From: Sphaerosporella brunnea
Lineage: Eukaryota > Ascomycota > Pezizomycetes > Pezizales > Pyronemataceae
NCBI GenBank assembly: GCA_008704415.1
Contig: VXIS01000033.1
Location: forward strand, 124,001-188,000
Direction: 5' to 3'
Length of the DNA: 64,000 bases
Shown here: positions 47,103 through 57,065 of the stretch, piece after piece
How the letters are laid out: the number at the start of each line of letters is the position of its first letter
Numbering within the stretch: position 1 is the first letter of the stretch
Made by a program: the position numbers and the translations under genes
Notes under the pieces: model-generated
What the model saw: only the letters and a program-made list of their open reading frames with translations
Database searches by the model: none
What the model was told of the DNA's origin: nothing

Positions 47103-48287
47103 TCAAGAATGCCCCGGACCATTAAGCTTAAGCTCCAGCGGCCTGTCTTCTTGCGCACCTGGTGAAAAACGGCGCTTAGGGCCTGGCCAAGCTGTCCGCC
47201 GCACGGTGAATCCGACTCTCGCCGTTCCGGATTTAAGGCTTGGTCGTCTGTCTCGCTCACGGTAGTAGAAGTACAGGAGGTGGTCATCCTTGCCGGGGGG
47301 TTTTGGGACTCTAGCCAATGCGCTTAGTGAGCATGCCTGAAAGATCGGGGGCTGGTGCTCGTTGATTGCAGCCATGAGCTGCTCGTCTAGATCACTGATC
47401 GGGATCGTGTAGACCTGTCTGTTTCCGTCGGTGGTGCGATAGGACATTAATCGCTGAGGGCCTGAAGTGATGTGAACCAAAGGCTCGCTGCTTTGTTGCC
47501 GCTGCTGGGCGGTCAGGTGTCGCTTAGGTATCAGGGACTGGTTTGCTTCCGCCGTTGCTTCCATCAGTTCCTCGGTGGACTTCTGGAAGACCTGAGACTT
47601 CCCATAGTCCCAGATGAGCCATTCTTCTTGCAGCGTCAGCTCGCGTCCCATCAGCGCCCCCACCCTTCGAAGGAATTGAAACTCTTTCAATTCCAGCATG
47701 CCAGCAAGGTTCAACTGATTTAGACTGTAGAGTTTGTACTCGGCTTTTTTTTTTGCGCACGTTGCGAGCGCCTCCGCGAGTGCAATGTGCTTGCTGACCT
47801 GGCGATTCGGTGCGCGGCGCATGCATTCCTCGCAATAGCAGTCGCGACAAAACTGATCGCAACGGGCGGAGCCCTCAGTATGTTGGCAAACATATTGGGA
47901 GGGCCAATCCTTCGGGTTCGCCGAAAGCCTGCGCAGAAAGCCTCCCTCTCGTCCGGTGGGCCCGGTCAAGGTCCGCAGGCAAAACACCTCCCGTCTGTGA
48001 CGGATTTCGACAAACCTAACCGCTCGACAATACGGGCACACAGCGTGCTGCGCGATGAAGTGGATGAGGCAGTGCCGGCAGAGTTGATAGTAACAGTTCA
48101 CATTGTGAAAGTCTTCGCTCTCGCCGGGCGCTTTCCGGCCCTTTCCCCTCAAGATTGACTCCACCTTGTGGGTTGGAGGGTCGATGCCGATTGGCAGTGT
48201 GCAGTGCGTACATCGCTTGCCTGGTCCAGTGTTTCGTTCGCGCAGCGAGTATTCTGAGTTGAACAAGGGATCCAACTTTGTTGCCAT
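47103..48287 (-). CDS. Unknown Cys-rich protein with RING-like metal-binding region, 394 aa
   Basis: The frame extends upstream only to non-ATG codons; the first ATG is at 48287 (MATKLDPLFN). An N-terminal Cys/His cluster has C26-x2-C29, C65, C70-x-H72-C73-x2-H76 and C84-x2-C87. This resembles a RING finger in spacing but is not canonical. A second cluster has C134, C143, C147, C150, C152 and C155. The middle is helical and charged, with KKKAEYKLYSLNQLN and ELTLQEEWLIWDYGKSQVF. The C-terminus is basic and Pro-rich. No transmembrane segment or signal peptide is visible. If a true RING, it would be an E3 ubiquitin ligase; otherwise it is a zinc-binding protein of unknown role. A single exon is assumed. 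Confidence 0.65.
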   Translation of the reverse strand: MATKLDPLFNSEYSLRERNTGPGKRCTHCTLPIGIDPPTHKVESILRGKGRKAPGESEDFHNVNCYYQLCRHCLIHFIAQHAVCPYCRAVRFVEIRHRREVFCLRTLTGPTGREGGFLRRLSANPKDWPSQYVCQHTEGSARCDQFCRDCYCEECMRRAPNRQVSKHIALAEALATCAKKKAEYKLYSLNQLNLAGMLELKEFQFLRRVGALMGRELTLQEEWLIWDYGKSQVFQKSTEELMEATAEANQSLIPKRHLTAQQRQQSSEPLVHITSGPQRLMSYRTTDGNRQVYTIPISDLDEQLMAAINEHQPPIFQACSLSALARVPKPPGKDDHLLYFYYRERDRRPSLKSGTARVGFTVRRTAWPGPKRRFSPGAQEDRPLELKLNGPGHS

Positions 48288-49376
48288 CCTAAAATAATCG
48301 AATTGTTCTGGCAAAGGAAAGGTTTCAGCGATGCCGGAGGGTGTCGTCTTATATCGCCTTTCGAGTTGTCAGTCGTCGGGCAAAACAATGGGAACAAAGA
48401 GCATAAATGACAGAAGTACCGGCGGCTAGTGCCTATACAAAACAATCACTCGAATCAAATCGAAGAAGTGGCCGGTCAGGATGAAACAAAGAAACAAAGC
48501 AAAGCATGTGGGCGGATTCCACCTATTGGGATATGCATCCAGACATAATGTGAGTGCATGTCTATCTGTTGCAGTACCTACTTGTAATCCAACACTAGCA
48601 GTTTTGAAGGGGTGTAGTGGGAGTTGATTGTTAAGGTTACAGCAACACAGATGACCCTGGGCTATCACTCGCTCTAGTTGTCCCTAGCCCTGCTGCGTGT
48701 TTAAGGAGAATCACTGCCCGGAAGCTCCAAATCCGGTTCGGATCTACAGCACGACGAGCCCAAAGAGCCATGGCCGGAAGCCGGGCTGAGTAAAGAAGCC
48801 AGTTGCACGAACGAGTGCTCGCCAGTGAAGCGTGTCCGTGGATGGTTGCACCGCTGTAGTCCGGGCCTCTTGCGACTGGCACTGTGGCTGCCTATCGAGA
48901 AAACTGGCAACGAGGGCCACAGAGAAAACGTGCGCCGCGGCGAAGTTGCAAAAATGACATGTTCTGGAAGTTTGGCGAATCGGACATTTAAACACGCTCG
49001 GGGCTTCTGTTTCTGATTACATGTTTTGCACTTGCTGACCGGTTTGAATGGCCTGGAGGGGCATTAGGGCGGTCGTTTGTTGTTCTGTTTGACATTTGTG
49101 CGGACAATGAGAAACCCTTTGCCTCCTAAACAGATGAATTAGTGCTGCCATACAAACATTCCCTTTCTATTGTAAAAGAGAGTCTATGCATGTCTAAAAA
49201 AGCCTATTTTCCGGTGTTGGTGGTAAACTCCCGTCTGCCGGTCCCCCTATCAAATATATCTCTACATGCTGGAACTTAAAAGCAAGCTATCTTAGGTGGT
49301 ACTCTCGCTACCAATCAAGTTTATTGCTCAAGAAAAAGGGTAGCTCACACTTTCCATAATCCCAACGAGTTTGAGG
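48288..49376. other. Intergenic region, no gene seen
   Basis: About 1.1 kb without a supported gene. The stretch around 48525-48585 (minus strand) resembles a segment at about 59105-59175 and may be a dispersed repeat fragment. Confidence 0.45.
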
Positions 49377-49696
49377 TACCGGTAACAAGGCAATTTCGCC
49401 GGCGCCGAAGTATGCTTACCTTACACGTACCGTTCAGCGGGCAGTGAAGCTGGATGGGAAGTGTTTCGACGCGACGTGAAAAGTTAAAAAGACGTCAATG
49501 CGACGAAGACGCTGAGGAGACGGTCTCCATCTCACCGCTCTGTTTGAGGTTTTACTGGCCACCACCGGTCGTGCACTATCCAAGCACATCGCTTCCGACC
49601 GCCTCTCACACAGCTTCACTGCCCGCTGAACGGTACGTGTAAGGTAAGCATACTTCGGCGCCGGCGAAATTGCCTTATTACCGGGATAATACGGTA
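49377..49696. mobile_element. TA-flanked MITE, family B, copy 2 (316 bp)
   Basis: The left arm is 49379-49451 and the right arm 49612-49694. They pair as inverted repeats except that the left arm lacks about 10 bases just inside its tip (between CC and GGTAA). TA flanks both ends (49377-49378, 49695-49696). It shares with copy 1 the right tip AATACGG and the GCCGGCGCCGAAGT block near the tip; the inner TIR and interior differ. Interior ~160 bp is non-coding. The family is therefore defined by its outer ~50 bp. Confidence 0.82.
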
Positions 49697-50340
49697 CTGT
49701 TCGTGTGTTGCATCACTTGGTGTGGGTTGCCGTTGCCATTTGGCACCCAAAACTGAGTTCCACGGTCGAAGGGATAAATCTTCGTCCATTCCCAAATGCG
49801 CACCCCGCCTTTGACCGGGTCGAAGACGTGCAATGTCCCATTACTGTCTTGTAGAAGTACAGCGTAAGGAAGATAAACTTTGTGACTCCCTTTTGCGGCT
49901 CCGATATAAAAGGAATTCCGATTCTGCGATATTTCGTTGGGGATGATTCAAGGTGAATAAAATGCACAGGGAATTCACAATCTCCTTCTGATAAAGGCAG
50001 GTCCTCCGCACAGCAACTTCATGAATGAAGCCTCGGCCTACAAGAACTCCTTCAATCTCTCGGTAAAGTCCGTCAATTGGTAGTGCGATGGGGCAGTTCC
50101 TCAGAGCGAGTTTGTTGTCAGATAATCCCCAGTAGTTCACAGCATTATTCTGTCTCGCGAGTTGCATGTGCCTTGAGCAAAAGAATAGCCCGGGATCGAC
50201 AGGCGGTGCATGCTGGCGATTTTGGTTGCTCGGTGGTGTATCTTGGGTGGTATGCTGCCGTCACCCAACCCAATCGGCGATTCGATATTCCATTCCTCAA
50301 ATGCTTTACAGCAGTTGCAGAAAAGATAGGTAGGCACAGA
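49697..50340 (-). pseudogene. Decayed ORF cut by MITE copy 2
   Basis: A minus-strand frame open from about 49950 down to the MITE edge reads like a folded protein (KVYLPYAVLLQDSNGTLHVF, then GGVRIWEWTKIYPFDRG). It has no start codon. Upstream (49960-50340) the similarity to protein continues only in other frames with stops between. Joining the two sides of the MITE at a single TA lets this frame continue a further eight codons or so to a TGA. The family is not recognised; the W/G-rich strands would suit a beta-propeller or lectin-like fold, but this is a guess. Confidence 0.35.
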
Positions 50341-50930
50341 GGGATAGTTGTTTGACTTTGGTCGTCGGCTAGACTTGCGATCTAGCGGCGGCCACGGCCA
50401 GCCATAAGACTCCCGGGAAGGACCGCCAACTGCCCTGTGCTCTTTCCTCTTGTTCTGCAGTAAATAGGTAGCTGTAACAGCGCCAGCTCTGCACTCTCCT
50501 GGCAGCAGATGCGCGGTCGGTTCTGTTTACTGCGGAATCAGACTCTCCTCGACACCAGGTATTCAACCAAGGCTCCTCCGACGTGGCCACCAGACTGCAG
50601 CCGAATGAAATTTTTTCGATACGTTTGTTTCCGCCGCTGCCAATCTTCTCTGAAAACAGGATTTGACCTCTCTATGTGTGGCTATGCGTGACAGCCCAAA
50701 GTTGGAGCACTGGCTTAAGGACGGCAGGGCGCATTCACGCTGGTCCAGTCTGTATTTTCTTTTGCAGGAAGCCGCAGTCAATTGATCAACGTAGCGGGAG
50801 GGCTATCCTCCTTCTCCGCCTGAAGCTCTCTACAACTCCTCCCCCCCCCTTCCCCCCCCAAGCTCTAAAAACCACTACCATCTCCTGACGGTCTTCTCCT
50901 CCACCAGCATCACCACCATGCCTCACCCCT

Positions 50931-51620
50931 CTACAACCCCGCCGCCTTGTACCGCTCCCTAACATATTGATCCCTCTCGGCACTGCTCAACTCACTAAGC
51001 CTCGACCTCCTCCGTCCCCTCCCGCCATCACCTCCACTCCTCTTTGCAACCCGTCCGCTCACAACCTCACCGCCCTTCCCATTTCGCGCCTGCAGCCTCC
51101 TCCCCAACCCCTCCAACACCTCCAACTCCTTATCGCGCTCCTCCAGCTCCTTTTTGGCCGCCTCTAACCGGTGGCGCGCGTGCACAGCTGCCCGCTCGTT
51201 GTCGGAACGTACCTGTGTGGCTGTGTCCGCGGAGGAAGAAGAGGCGGAGGTGGTGATGGTGTTTCTTAGGAGATGCGCAGCGGCGCGGAGTTGCGGCAGG
51301 GAGAGGTGCGAGATGTAGTGCGGGTCGGGGTGTGACGAGTGGGGGGTTGGCGTTGGGAGGCGTGGTGTTAACGCCGCCTTGGAGGTGGTGGTGCAAGAGG
51401 GAGTAGCTCTGGGATGCGGGGATTCGCTGTTTGATGGTGCTGCTACGCCCTTGAGGAATGATTCCACCGCGGAAGGTGCTGGATGGGAATCGTTCTGCTC
51501 ATCGCTTGAAGGATCGGCCTCTTCTGAGGGCCCCACCGCCGGCTCAGCCTTGCGAGATGGCGAGTGGAAACTGTTCGACGCCGCCGGAGACGGACTGGAG
51601 TCCGACTGTGATGGCATCAT
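50931..51620 (-). CDS. Unknown Ser/Pro-rich protein with C-terminal coiled coil, 229 aa
   Basis: An intact frame starts from tandem ATGs at 51620. The N-terminal ~110 residues are Ser/Pro/Thr-rich and probably disordered. The short segment HYISHLSLPQLRAAAHLLRN is followed by a charged heptad-like helix (ERAAVHARHRLEAAKKELEE and on to about residue 190), then a basic Gly/Arg stretch and a conserved-looking tail SSAERDQYVRERYKAAGL. An intron of 46 nt appears to sit directly before the ATG. No family recognised. A cytoskeletal or nuclear role is possible because of the coiled coil, but there is no direct evidence. Confidence 0.6.
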   Translation of the reverse strand: MMPSQSDSSPSPAASNSFHSPSRKAEPAVGPSEEADPSSDEQNDSHPAPSAVESFLKGVAAPSNSESPHPRATPSCTTTSKAALTPRLPTPTPHSSHPDPHYISHLSLPQLRAAAHLLRNTITTSASSSSADTATQVRSDNERAAVHARHRLEAAKKELEERDKELEVLEGLGRRLQARNGKGGEVVSGRVAKRSGGDGGRGRRRSRLSELSSAERDQYVRERYKAAGL

Positions 51621-51666
51621 CTGGAGAATGGTTAATTAAGCTTCGGGTGAAAGAATCTCAACGTAC
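51621..51666 (-). other. Probable 5' UTR intron abutting the start codon
   Basis: On the minus strand the sequence runs from GTACGT to CTCCAG directly before ATGATG, with a TTAAC branch-like site. No ATG lies upstream in a usable frame, so the intron would be in the 5' leader. Confidence 0.45.
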
Positions 51667-52728
51667 TGTGCTGTGTTTGTGTGTGTTGACTCGAACGGCG
51701 TGGTTACTTGTTGGATGATGTACAGTGTGAAAGCCTGGGGGGCTTATAAAGACCCTGAAAGCTTTTGAAATATTACGCTTCATTTATATTTTATTTGGCG
51801 GCGGCATTTTTTGTGCTAGAGGTTCTATCGCCCGTCTAAAGGCAAGTATCATGGAGAAATCGAGGCTTGACTGCGTACGCTTCCACGTAGTTATCTCCTG
51901 CTTTATACCTGCAGTGCGAGTGTTGTGAAGCTATCCAAACTCTGGCCCAACAAGTACAAACAGCTATTGAGAGGATGGGGCCAAACGGAAGGCTCAAAGG
52001 TCATTGCTCGGACCTAATAGTGCTCACACCCGATAGCCATTGACAATCCGATATCATGACTCCCGCGCAAGCTCTGGGCTTTCAATCAATCCCCGCTCCA
52101 ACTAATGGTCTTTGAAAGCTTGTCAAAGGAAATGCGCCTTATTCCACCGGCTCAGTGATTTTGCTTTCTCCCAACCTTAGTGCCGCCGCGACTATACCTA
52201 GCAGCTCCTGTCGTTGTTGGGGATGGCTGGACGGAAAGTTGGTAGTAAATGAAGCGGCGGGGTTGCGTGCTGCGATTGATATTCCGTCTCTTGAATTGCG
52301 CGTAGATTCTTCTACACCCTCTGTGGGAATAGCTGCACAACAAGGAAGGGCACGGGTTTTGGAATATGCATCGTGCGTGTCGGCAATAGAAGTCGAGGAG
52401 GCTGTTCTAAGTGCTCTGGTCAAACTTGCTATGCGCCATAGTATATCAAGTTTTTGCTGGTGCTGGCGGATCTACAATATCTGGAGCGTGCAGACGATGA
52501 TGGATTTTGTGCTGGGGACGCATTGTTTAGTGCAATATAATCCGAGTTTTTTTCTTGTGCAACTGTATTCAAACATTGAGTTGCACTCGACCTCCATCCA
52601 TCATACGGTGTTGAAGGAAATCGCAATTGTGCCCCAAACGCCGGGTCAAAGTGTCGCCGCCCCTCATAAACCCACGGCCGGATGAGACCCGCACACTATC
52701 CTCCCACACAACACCATCACCATCCACA
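51667..52728. other. Intergenic region, no gene supported
   Basis: Overlapping short ORFs exist on both strands around 52139-52560, but neither has a recognisable family or splice structure. The last ~60 bp before 52729 are A/C-rich, as in a fungal 5' leader. Confidence 0.4.
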
Positions 52729-53464
52729 ATGTCCACCGACGACGGTACGAAGACGCCGCCCCGTGGCCACGACATTGCCTGCAACAAGACCCCAGCCCAG
52801 CAGTCCCGCAAGAGATCGCACTTCAGCAGCGGTACGGGCTTTCCCCCCTCCCCTCTTCCTTTTTTGCGTCATTCACCACCACCCGAGAACACATCAACCA
52901 CCTCACGCACGAGAAATGACGAAGCTAACTCGCCGCGGAAAAAAAGCGCCCTCCGGATCCGCTGCCGAGGCCCAGCCTACTCCCCCCAAGACTACCAAAA
53001 AGTCGAAGGGAAACAGCGACAAGGACCTCGCCGCCGCCGCCGAGGCGCGCGAGACCGCCGCCATCAAGAGGCAGCTCCTCGATAAGGATTGGAACATGGG
53101 TGCGTCTCGCTTACCTGAGCGCAAGTAGTGAGGCAGTGCTGAAGTGTGTGTAGACTGGCTCAAGCACGATCCGTTCGATGATGTGGAGATGCTCATCGCG
53201 GCTAAGGGCGGCAAGGGCGGCAAGGGTTTCGAGGGTGTCGACAAGGCCCTCGGAGCCAATGCCATCGGCGACATGGACCACACCTTCGCCGGCAACGGCG
53301 ACAAGCTCAATAGTGTCTCCAAGCTCTCGCTCGACGAGCCTATGGAGCAGCCCGACAAGGACGACATGGAGGGTGTTATGGACTCCAGCGGCGGCTGGGT
53401 CTACCAGCCTCCCGAGCCTCCCCGTGGCATGCCCCGCGTCGAGCGCGAGGAGGAGGAGAACTGA
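52729..53464 (+). CDS. Unknown small basic/acidic protein, three exons, 199 aa
   Basis: The exons are 52729-52831, 52914-53099 and 53154-53464. Donors are GTACGG and GTGCGT, acceptors GAG and TAG, with matching phases and good A at -3 for the ATG. The N-terminus is Lys/Pro/Thr-rich (TPPKTTKKSKGNSDKD) followed by an Ala-rich helix (AAAAEARETAAIKRQLLD). Exon 3 carries DWLKHDPFDDVEMLIAAKGG, a Gly/Lys turn, many Asp residues and a Pro/Glu tail ending EREEEEN. No domain is recognised. The ordered, highly charged layout and clean splice signals argue for a real gene; it could be nuclear given its basic N-terminus. Confidence 0.65.
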
Positions 53465-53714
53465 GCTTCTTGGTGAAAAGAGACGACAGCATTGTACAAA
53501 ACAGTTTTCGTATATTCTTCGAATAGAAAACATACATACGTGCAATAACCCAGAATCCGTTGTCGTTCCCTGCGTGATGCGTGAAAAGCCGCAGCTGGTC
53601 CTAGTTATGTGATGGTACGTCCCGATCTGTCTCGGTTCTGTGTTGGTCTACATACCATCCTACCACAACGACACCAGCCAGAAGCACACCCTTTGTCCGA
53701 ATAACACGACGAGA
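53465..53714. other. Short intergenic region
   Basis: 250 bp between two same-strand genes, probably the 3' UTR of one and the promoter of the next. Nothing distinctive is seen. Confidence 0.5.
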
Positions 53715-55650
53715 ATGTATACTCCACACGAGTTGGCGCGACGATCTACCATTGATCGATCAGAAATACTAGAAACATTTAAACGCCGTGATCGACTAGA
53801 GTCTAGGTATGTTGTTTGGATGACGAAGAGGGAGCAGTAACTGAGGACACACTTCGTGAAGGAATCGATGGACCCCACCGAGAATCCGAACTACAAACCC
53901 GCCATCACAAGCAGCGACACACGAGCCAAAGCAGACGAACGACAGTCGTAGACCTCAGGCTCCTCCGGTGCGGCTCCTGCCCTATCCACAACACTGGGAC
54001 GAAAGAGGAAGATCTGGGAGCCCACACATCATTACTTCTGAGAGGCGAGAAGGAAAGTCACTAGGCAGACCGAACTCGAACCGCTCCAATCCCAAGACGA
54101 AGCAGGTTGCAATGCGGACAGTGGTTGCAGGCATTCGGAAGCCTTATTCTGGCACGCCAGTGGAGGGCAGGAACGCTGGCAGCTATGGCTGGATACGCCC
54201 CGAAGGAGCCCGGCTTGAAGGACTTGGAAGGGACGGGAAACTTGAAGCAGAACCCGCATTTCGAGATCGTAGGACAGCTCCAGTCTGGGCTGTTGCCACT
54301 GATTCTGGGGGCCTTCAGACCTACCCTCGGAACCGTATGGAAGGCCGGAATGAGACCTCGGGAAGCCTAGTCAACAGAGTGGGGGCCGCGTTGATCGAAT
54401 CAAGGGAGGCAAAAGATAGATATCGTTGTGACAGGACGCGCTCACGACCGAGAACAAGAGATCAGAGGACTCCCAGAGCAGGCGCTGAAAGAGGGGCCAT
54501 TCTGATAGAGACACAATCAAGGTAAAACCACACTCAACATCCTGTCGACATCGGGTCTGACCGAAAGAGTAGTGGTTGTTCATCGAGGTTACGATCACGC
54601 TCACCAAAAGCCTTGGTGAGGCTTTCCCGAACTTCGCGCCGGTCCGATGAGAGTCCTTATCTTCCAAGCTGCAGTTCACAACGTTTGGAACATCGATCAA
54701 GCACACAGCGTCAACCAAGAGATATCTCAAGCGAGGTACCTTCAAGGACCAGCAGTCAAGAATGGGTTCACCCCGATCGCGTGGCAGTCATAAGGAGAGA
54801 GATGGAGGAGGCTCGCAAGTCCCGTATTGAAGGACCTCCCACGGACAATGTGTTTGAGCGACAAAGCCTGAAAACAAAGCCTGAAAAGCCCGAAGCCATC
54901 ATGTCCAAGAAGAGGCGGCATACACAGACCACCCCGGAGGAACCCATCGAAACTAAAACGATCCCACTTATTGCTTCATTGGCAAAACTTGCAGACAGCA
55001 GACAAGGATGTCTTCCACCTCAGCCCGCGAGACTGCAGACACCAAACCGGCACCCAGACGCCGTCGAAGCGTACATACGCCCAGGCAGATTTCGAAGCGT
55101 GAATCAGGGGAATCACTCCGGCCGCACCGCTCGTGTGTTACCTGAACCGATGAACGTTATAGTTAGGAAGGAGGAGGACGAGAGAAGTACTCGCAGTTCA
55201 CCGGTTGCCCAGTCGAGCCTTGGCACGAACCTGCAGCCCAGCACAAAGCAGGGCGGTGCAATGAATCGCCAGAATGTCAGAGAAGGGCTTCAGATGCTTG
55301 GAGGGAAGCGGACGGAAGGCACACGAGTTCATCGGATAACGAAACGAACGGCACGACCTCCTACAAAGGCTGAAGTTCCACGAACGTTTATACCCTACCA
55401 GAGGACGCGTTCCATACATCCAACGCTCTCTCCCAAGTTCATCGAGGCAGTGCTTCAAGCCAAAGAAAGAAGAGAGAGGGTACCAAAGGTCATATTGGGG
55501 CTGGACGGTAAGGTGCCGGAAGCTGTCAGCGCCTGGATGGAGTTGGTGGAGGCACATAGAAAGGTACATGGGGAAATGAAGGTCGATGTCTGGGACTTTA
55601 TCGAGCTATGGGAATCGCTGCCTGGGTATTTGGGCCCACAACCAGTGTAG
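53715..55650 (+). CDS. Unknown Arg/Ser-rich basic protein, three exons, 610 aa
   Basis: The exons are 53715-53806, 53862-54521 and 54570-55650. The first intron runs from GTATGT to AAG and the second (48 nt) from GTAAAA through branch CTGAC to GAG. Both are phase 2. Each of the three open frames starts without an ATG except at 53715 (A at -3), so splicing is required to make a protein. Exon 1 encodes MYTPHELARRSTIDRSEILE. The body is disordered and rich in Arg, Ser, Thr, Pro and Glu, with RS-like tracts (SRLRSRSPKALVRLSR). The last ~60 residues look ordered: PKVILGLDGKVPEAVSAWME, then DVWDFIELWESLPGYLG. That tail may be a small helical domain. No family recognised; RS content hints at an RNA-related or nuclear role, as inference only. 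Confidence 0.65.
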
Positions 55651-56155
55651 TTTTGGCTGAGTTTTTAAAGTGCTTCGAGCGTTGATGTTGGTTGGGTCAA
55701 AAGTTGTGTGTGCTTCTACCTTATGATTGCCACTGCCGATTGGCATGATGTGTGTTGTTTTCGTCTTGATGTACTCTACTATGTGTTGTTCTGGTAGATT
55801 GGGATGCGTGTCCGTGTACATATCACCTCATTGACAGCATTCTAAATAGAACGACGTCATTCCATAAATGATGTTATTACCCCCCGGCGAAGTGTACGTA
55901 ATCTCCGCTTGATAATGGATATCTGCAGGAGCCTCAGACCAGAAACAGTGCACCCTTATTCTCGTAGTTTTGTTAGTGCTCACATGCCTCTGTCTGTGTT
56001 CGTGCAAGCGTATCGCTTCCCCTCCGGAGTACGTTGCGATGATCAAAAGCACCAGAAACACCCACAACTATGAGTTCCTTTTTTGCATACACCACTCAGA
56101 AGATGTCACATTTATTGCTTGAATGACGATGCTTGGACCATCAGCACTCGCACAT
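55651..56155. other. Convergent intergenic region
   Basis: About 500 bp lie between the 3' ends of two converging genes and presumably contain both 3' UTRs. No ORF of interest. Confidence 0.55.
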
Positions 56156-57065
56156 TTAGTTCCATCCCCAATCACCGCCTGGAGCATCGTCATCCCACGG
56201 GTTCATCTATCGAGACAAATTAGTAAGTTCTGTGCAGGAAGGGCTGGGATTGACTTCACTACATCCGTAAAGTCCTGGATCCTCTCTCTCTGCTAGCGTG
56301 AAGAGTCAGGTCAGAATATCGCTGCGAATGAGTAGTCAGAACCCACTCACAGGAGGGGGCGGCGGAGGCGCAGGCGGCGGCGGGGTTTGCAAAGGACGCT
56401 TGCCGAACTGCTTCATTCCGTGAAGCTGAAACAGTTCTTCCTTATTTGAAAGTTAGCATAATCACCAACTCTTCTGACGTGACGGCAAGCGCAACTCACG
56501 ATAGCCGCCAAGATCTTTCTCACCGCCCACACCTCTTCGTGGACAGGCATGTCGCGGCGCCCCTGCGCAGCCTGAACCCACTTGGCAACCTCCGTGTCGA
56601 TGCGCTTGACGATGCCAGGGAGCTCGTCCGACAGCTTCAACACGCGCGTGTTCTCGAGGACGCTCAGCAGCTCTTCCAACATGTCCATCAGCTGTCGGCG
56701 AGGCGTCTCGTCAGGCTTGTCTTTTTCGGAGGGAACAACAACAACAACAACACAGGCACACAACATACCCCACAGGCGCCGACTGGGAACAGATCCACAC
56801 CTTGCCACACCTGCCTGTCGACCCACCAGGTTCCGAGCCACCCGATGTTCTTTGCCAAACTCTCGATCGCGGCTTCGAGCGCGGTGGCTTGCGCCAGGAT
56901 CTTGCGTTCGCGAGCTGACACGAAGCCTGGGCCGTGGGTCCACTCGTTTGGGATTTTCCTTGCCAAGCCAGGCGGAGTCGGGATGCGACCGCGCAGGTGG
57001 CGAGGAGGCTCCCGCGGGAGAACAGCGGGCGGGAGCTTGCGAGGGGGGTCCTTGGGGTTTGGCAT
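56156..57065 (-). CDS. Unknown five-exon protein with polyproline and 27-nt micro-exon, 221 aa
   Basis: The inferred exons are 57065-56769, 56715-56500, 56425-56351, 56289-56263 and 56206-56156. All junctions are phase 0. The first 40 residues are Pro/Arg-rich (KDPPRKLPPAVLPREPPRHL). A helical core follows, with ERKILAQATALEAAIESLAK and LGTWWVDRQ. Exon 2 is a second helical region (RRQLMDMLEELLSVLENTRV and VHEEVWAVRKILAAI). Exon 3 ends in a polyproline run, exon 4 is RERIQDFTD, and exon 5 is MNPWDDDAPGGDWGWN. The first donor is GTATGT but its acceptor (GACAAG) lacks a clear branch point, so that junction is the least certain. Two helical blocks plus a polyproline/acidic-Trp tail suggest a small subunit of a complex. 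I do not recognise it. Confidence 0.6.

Noticed and set aside
52155..52685. 176-codon plus-strand ORF
   Set aside because: It overlaps a minus-strand ORF of similar quality, has no start context or family and runs into the leader of the next gene.
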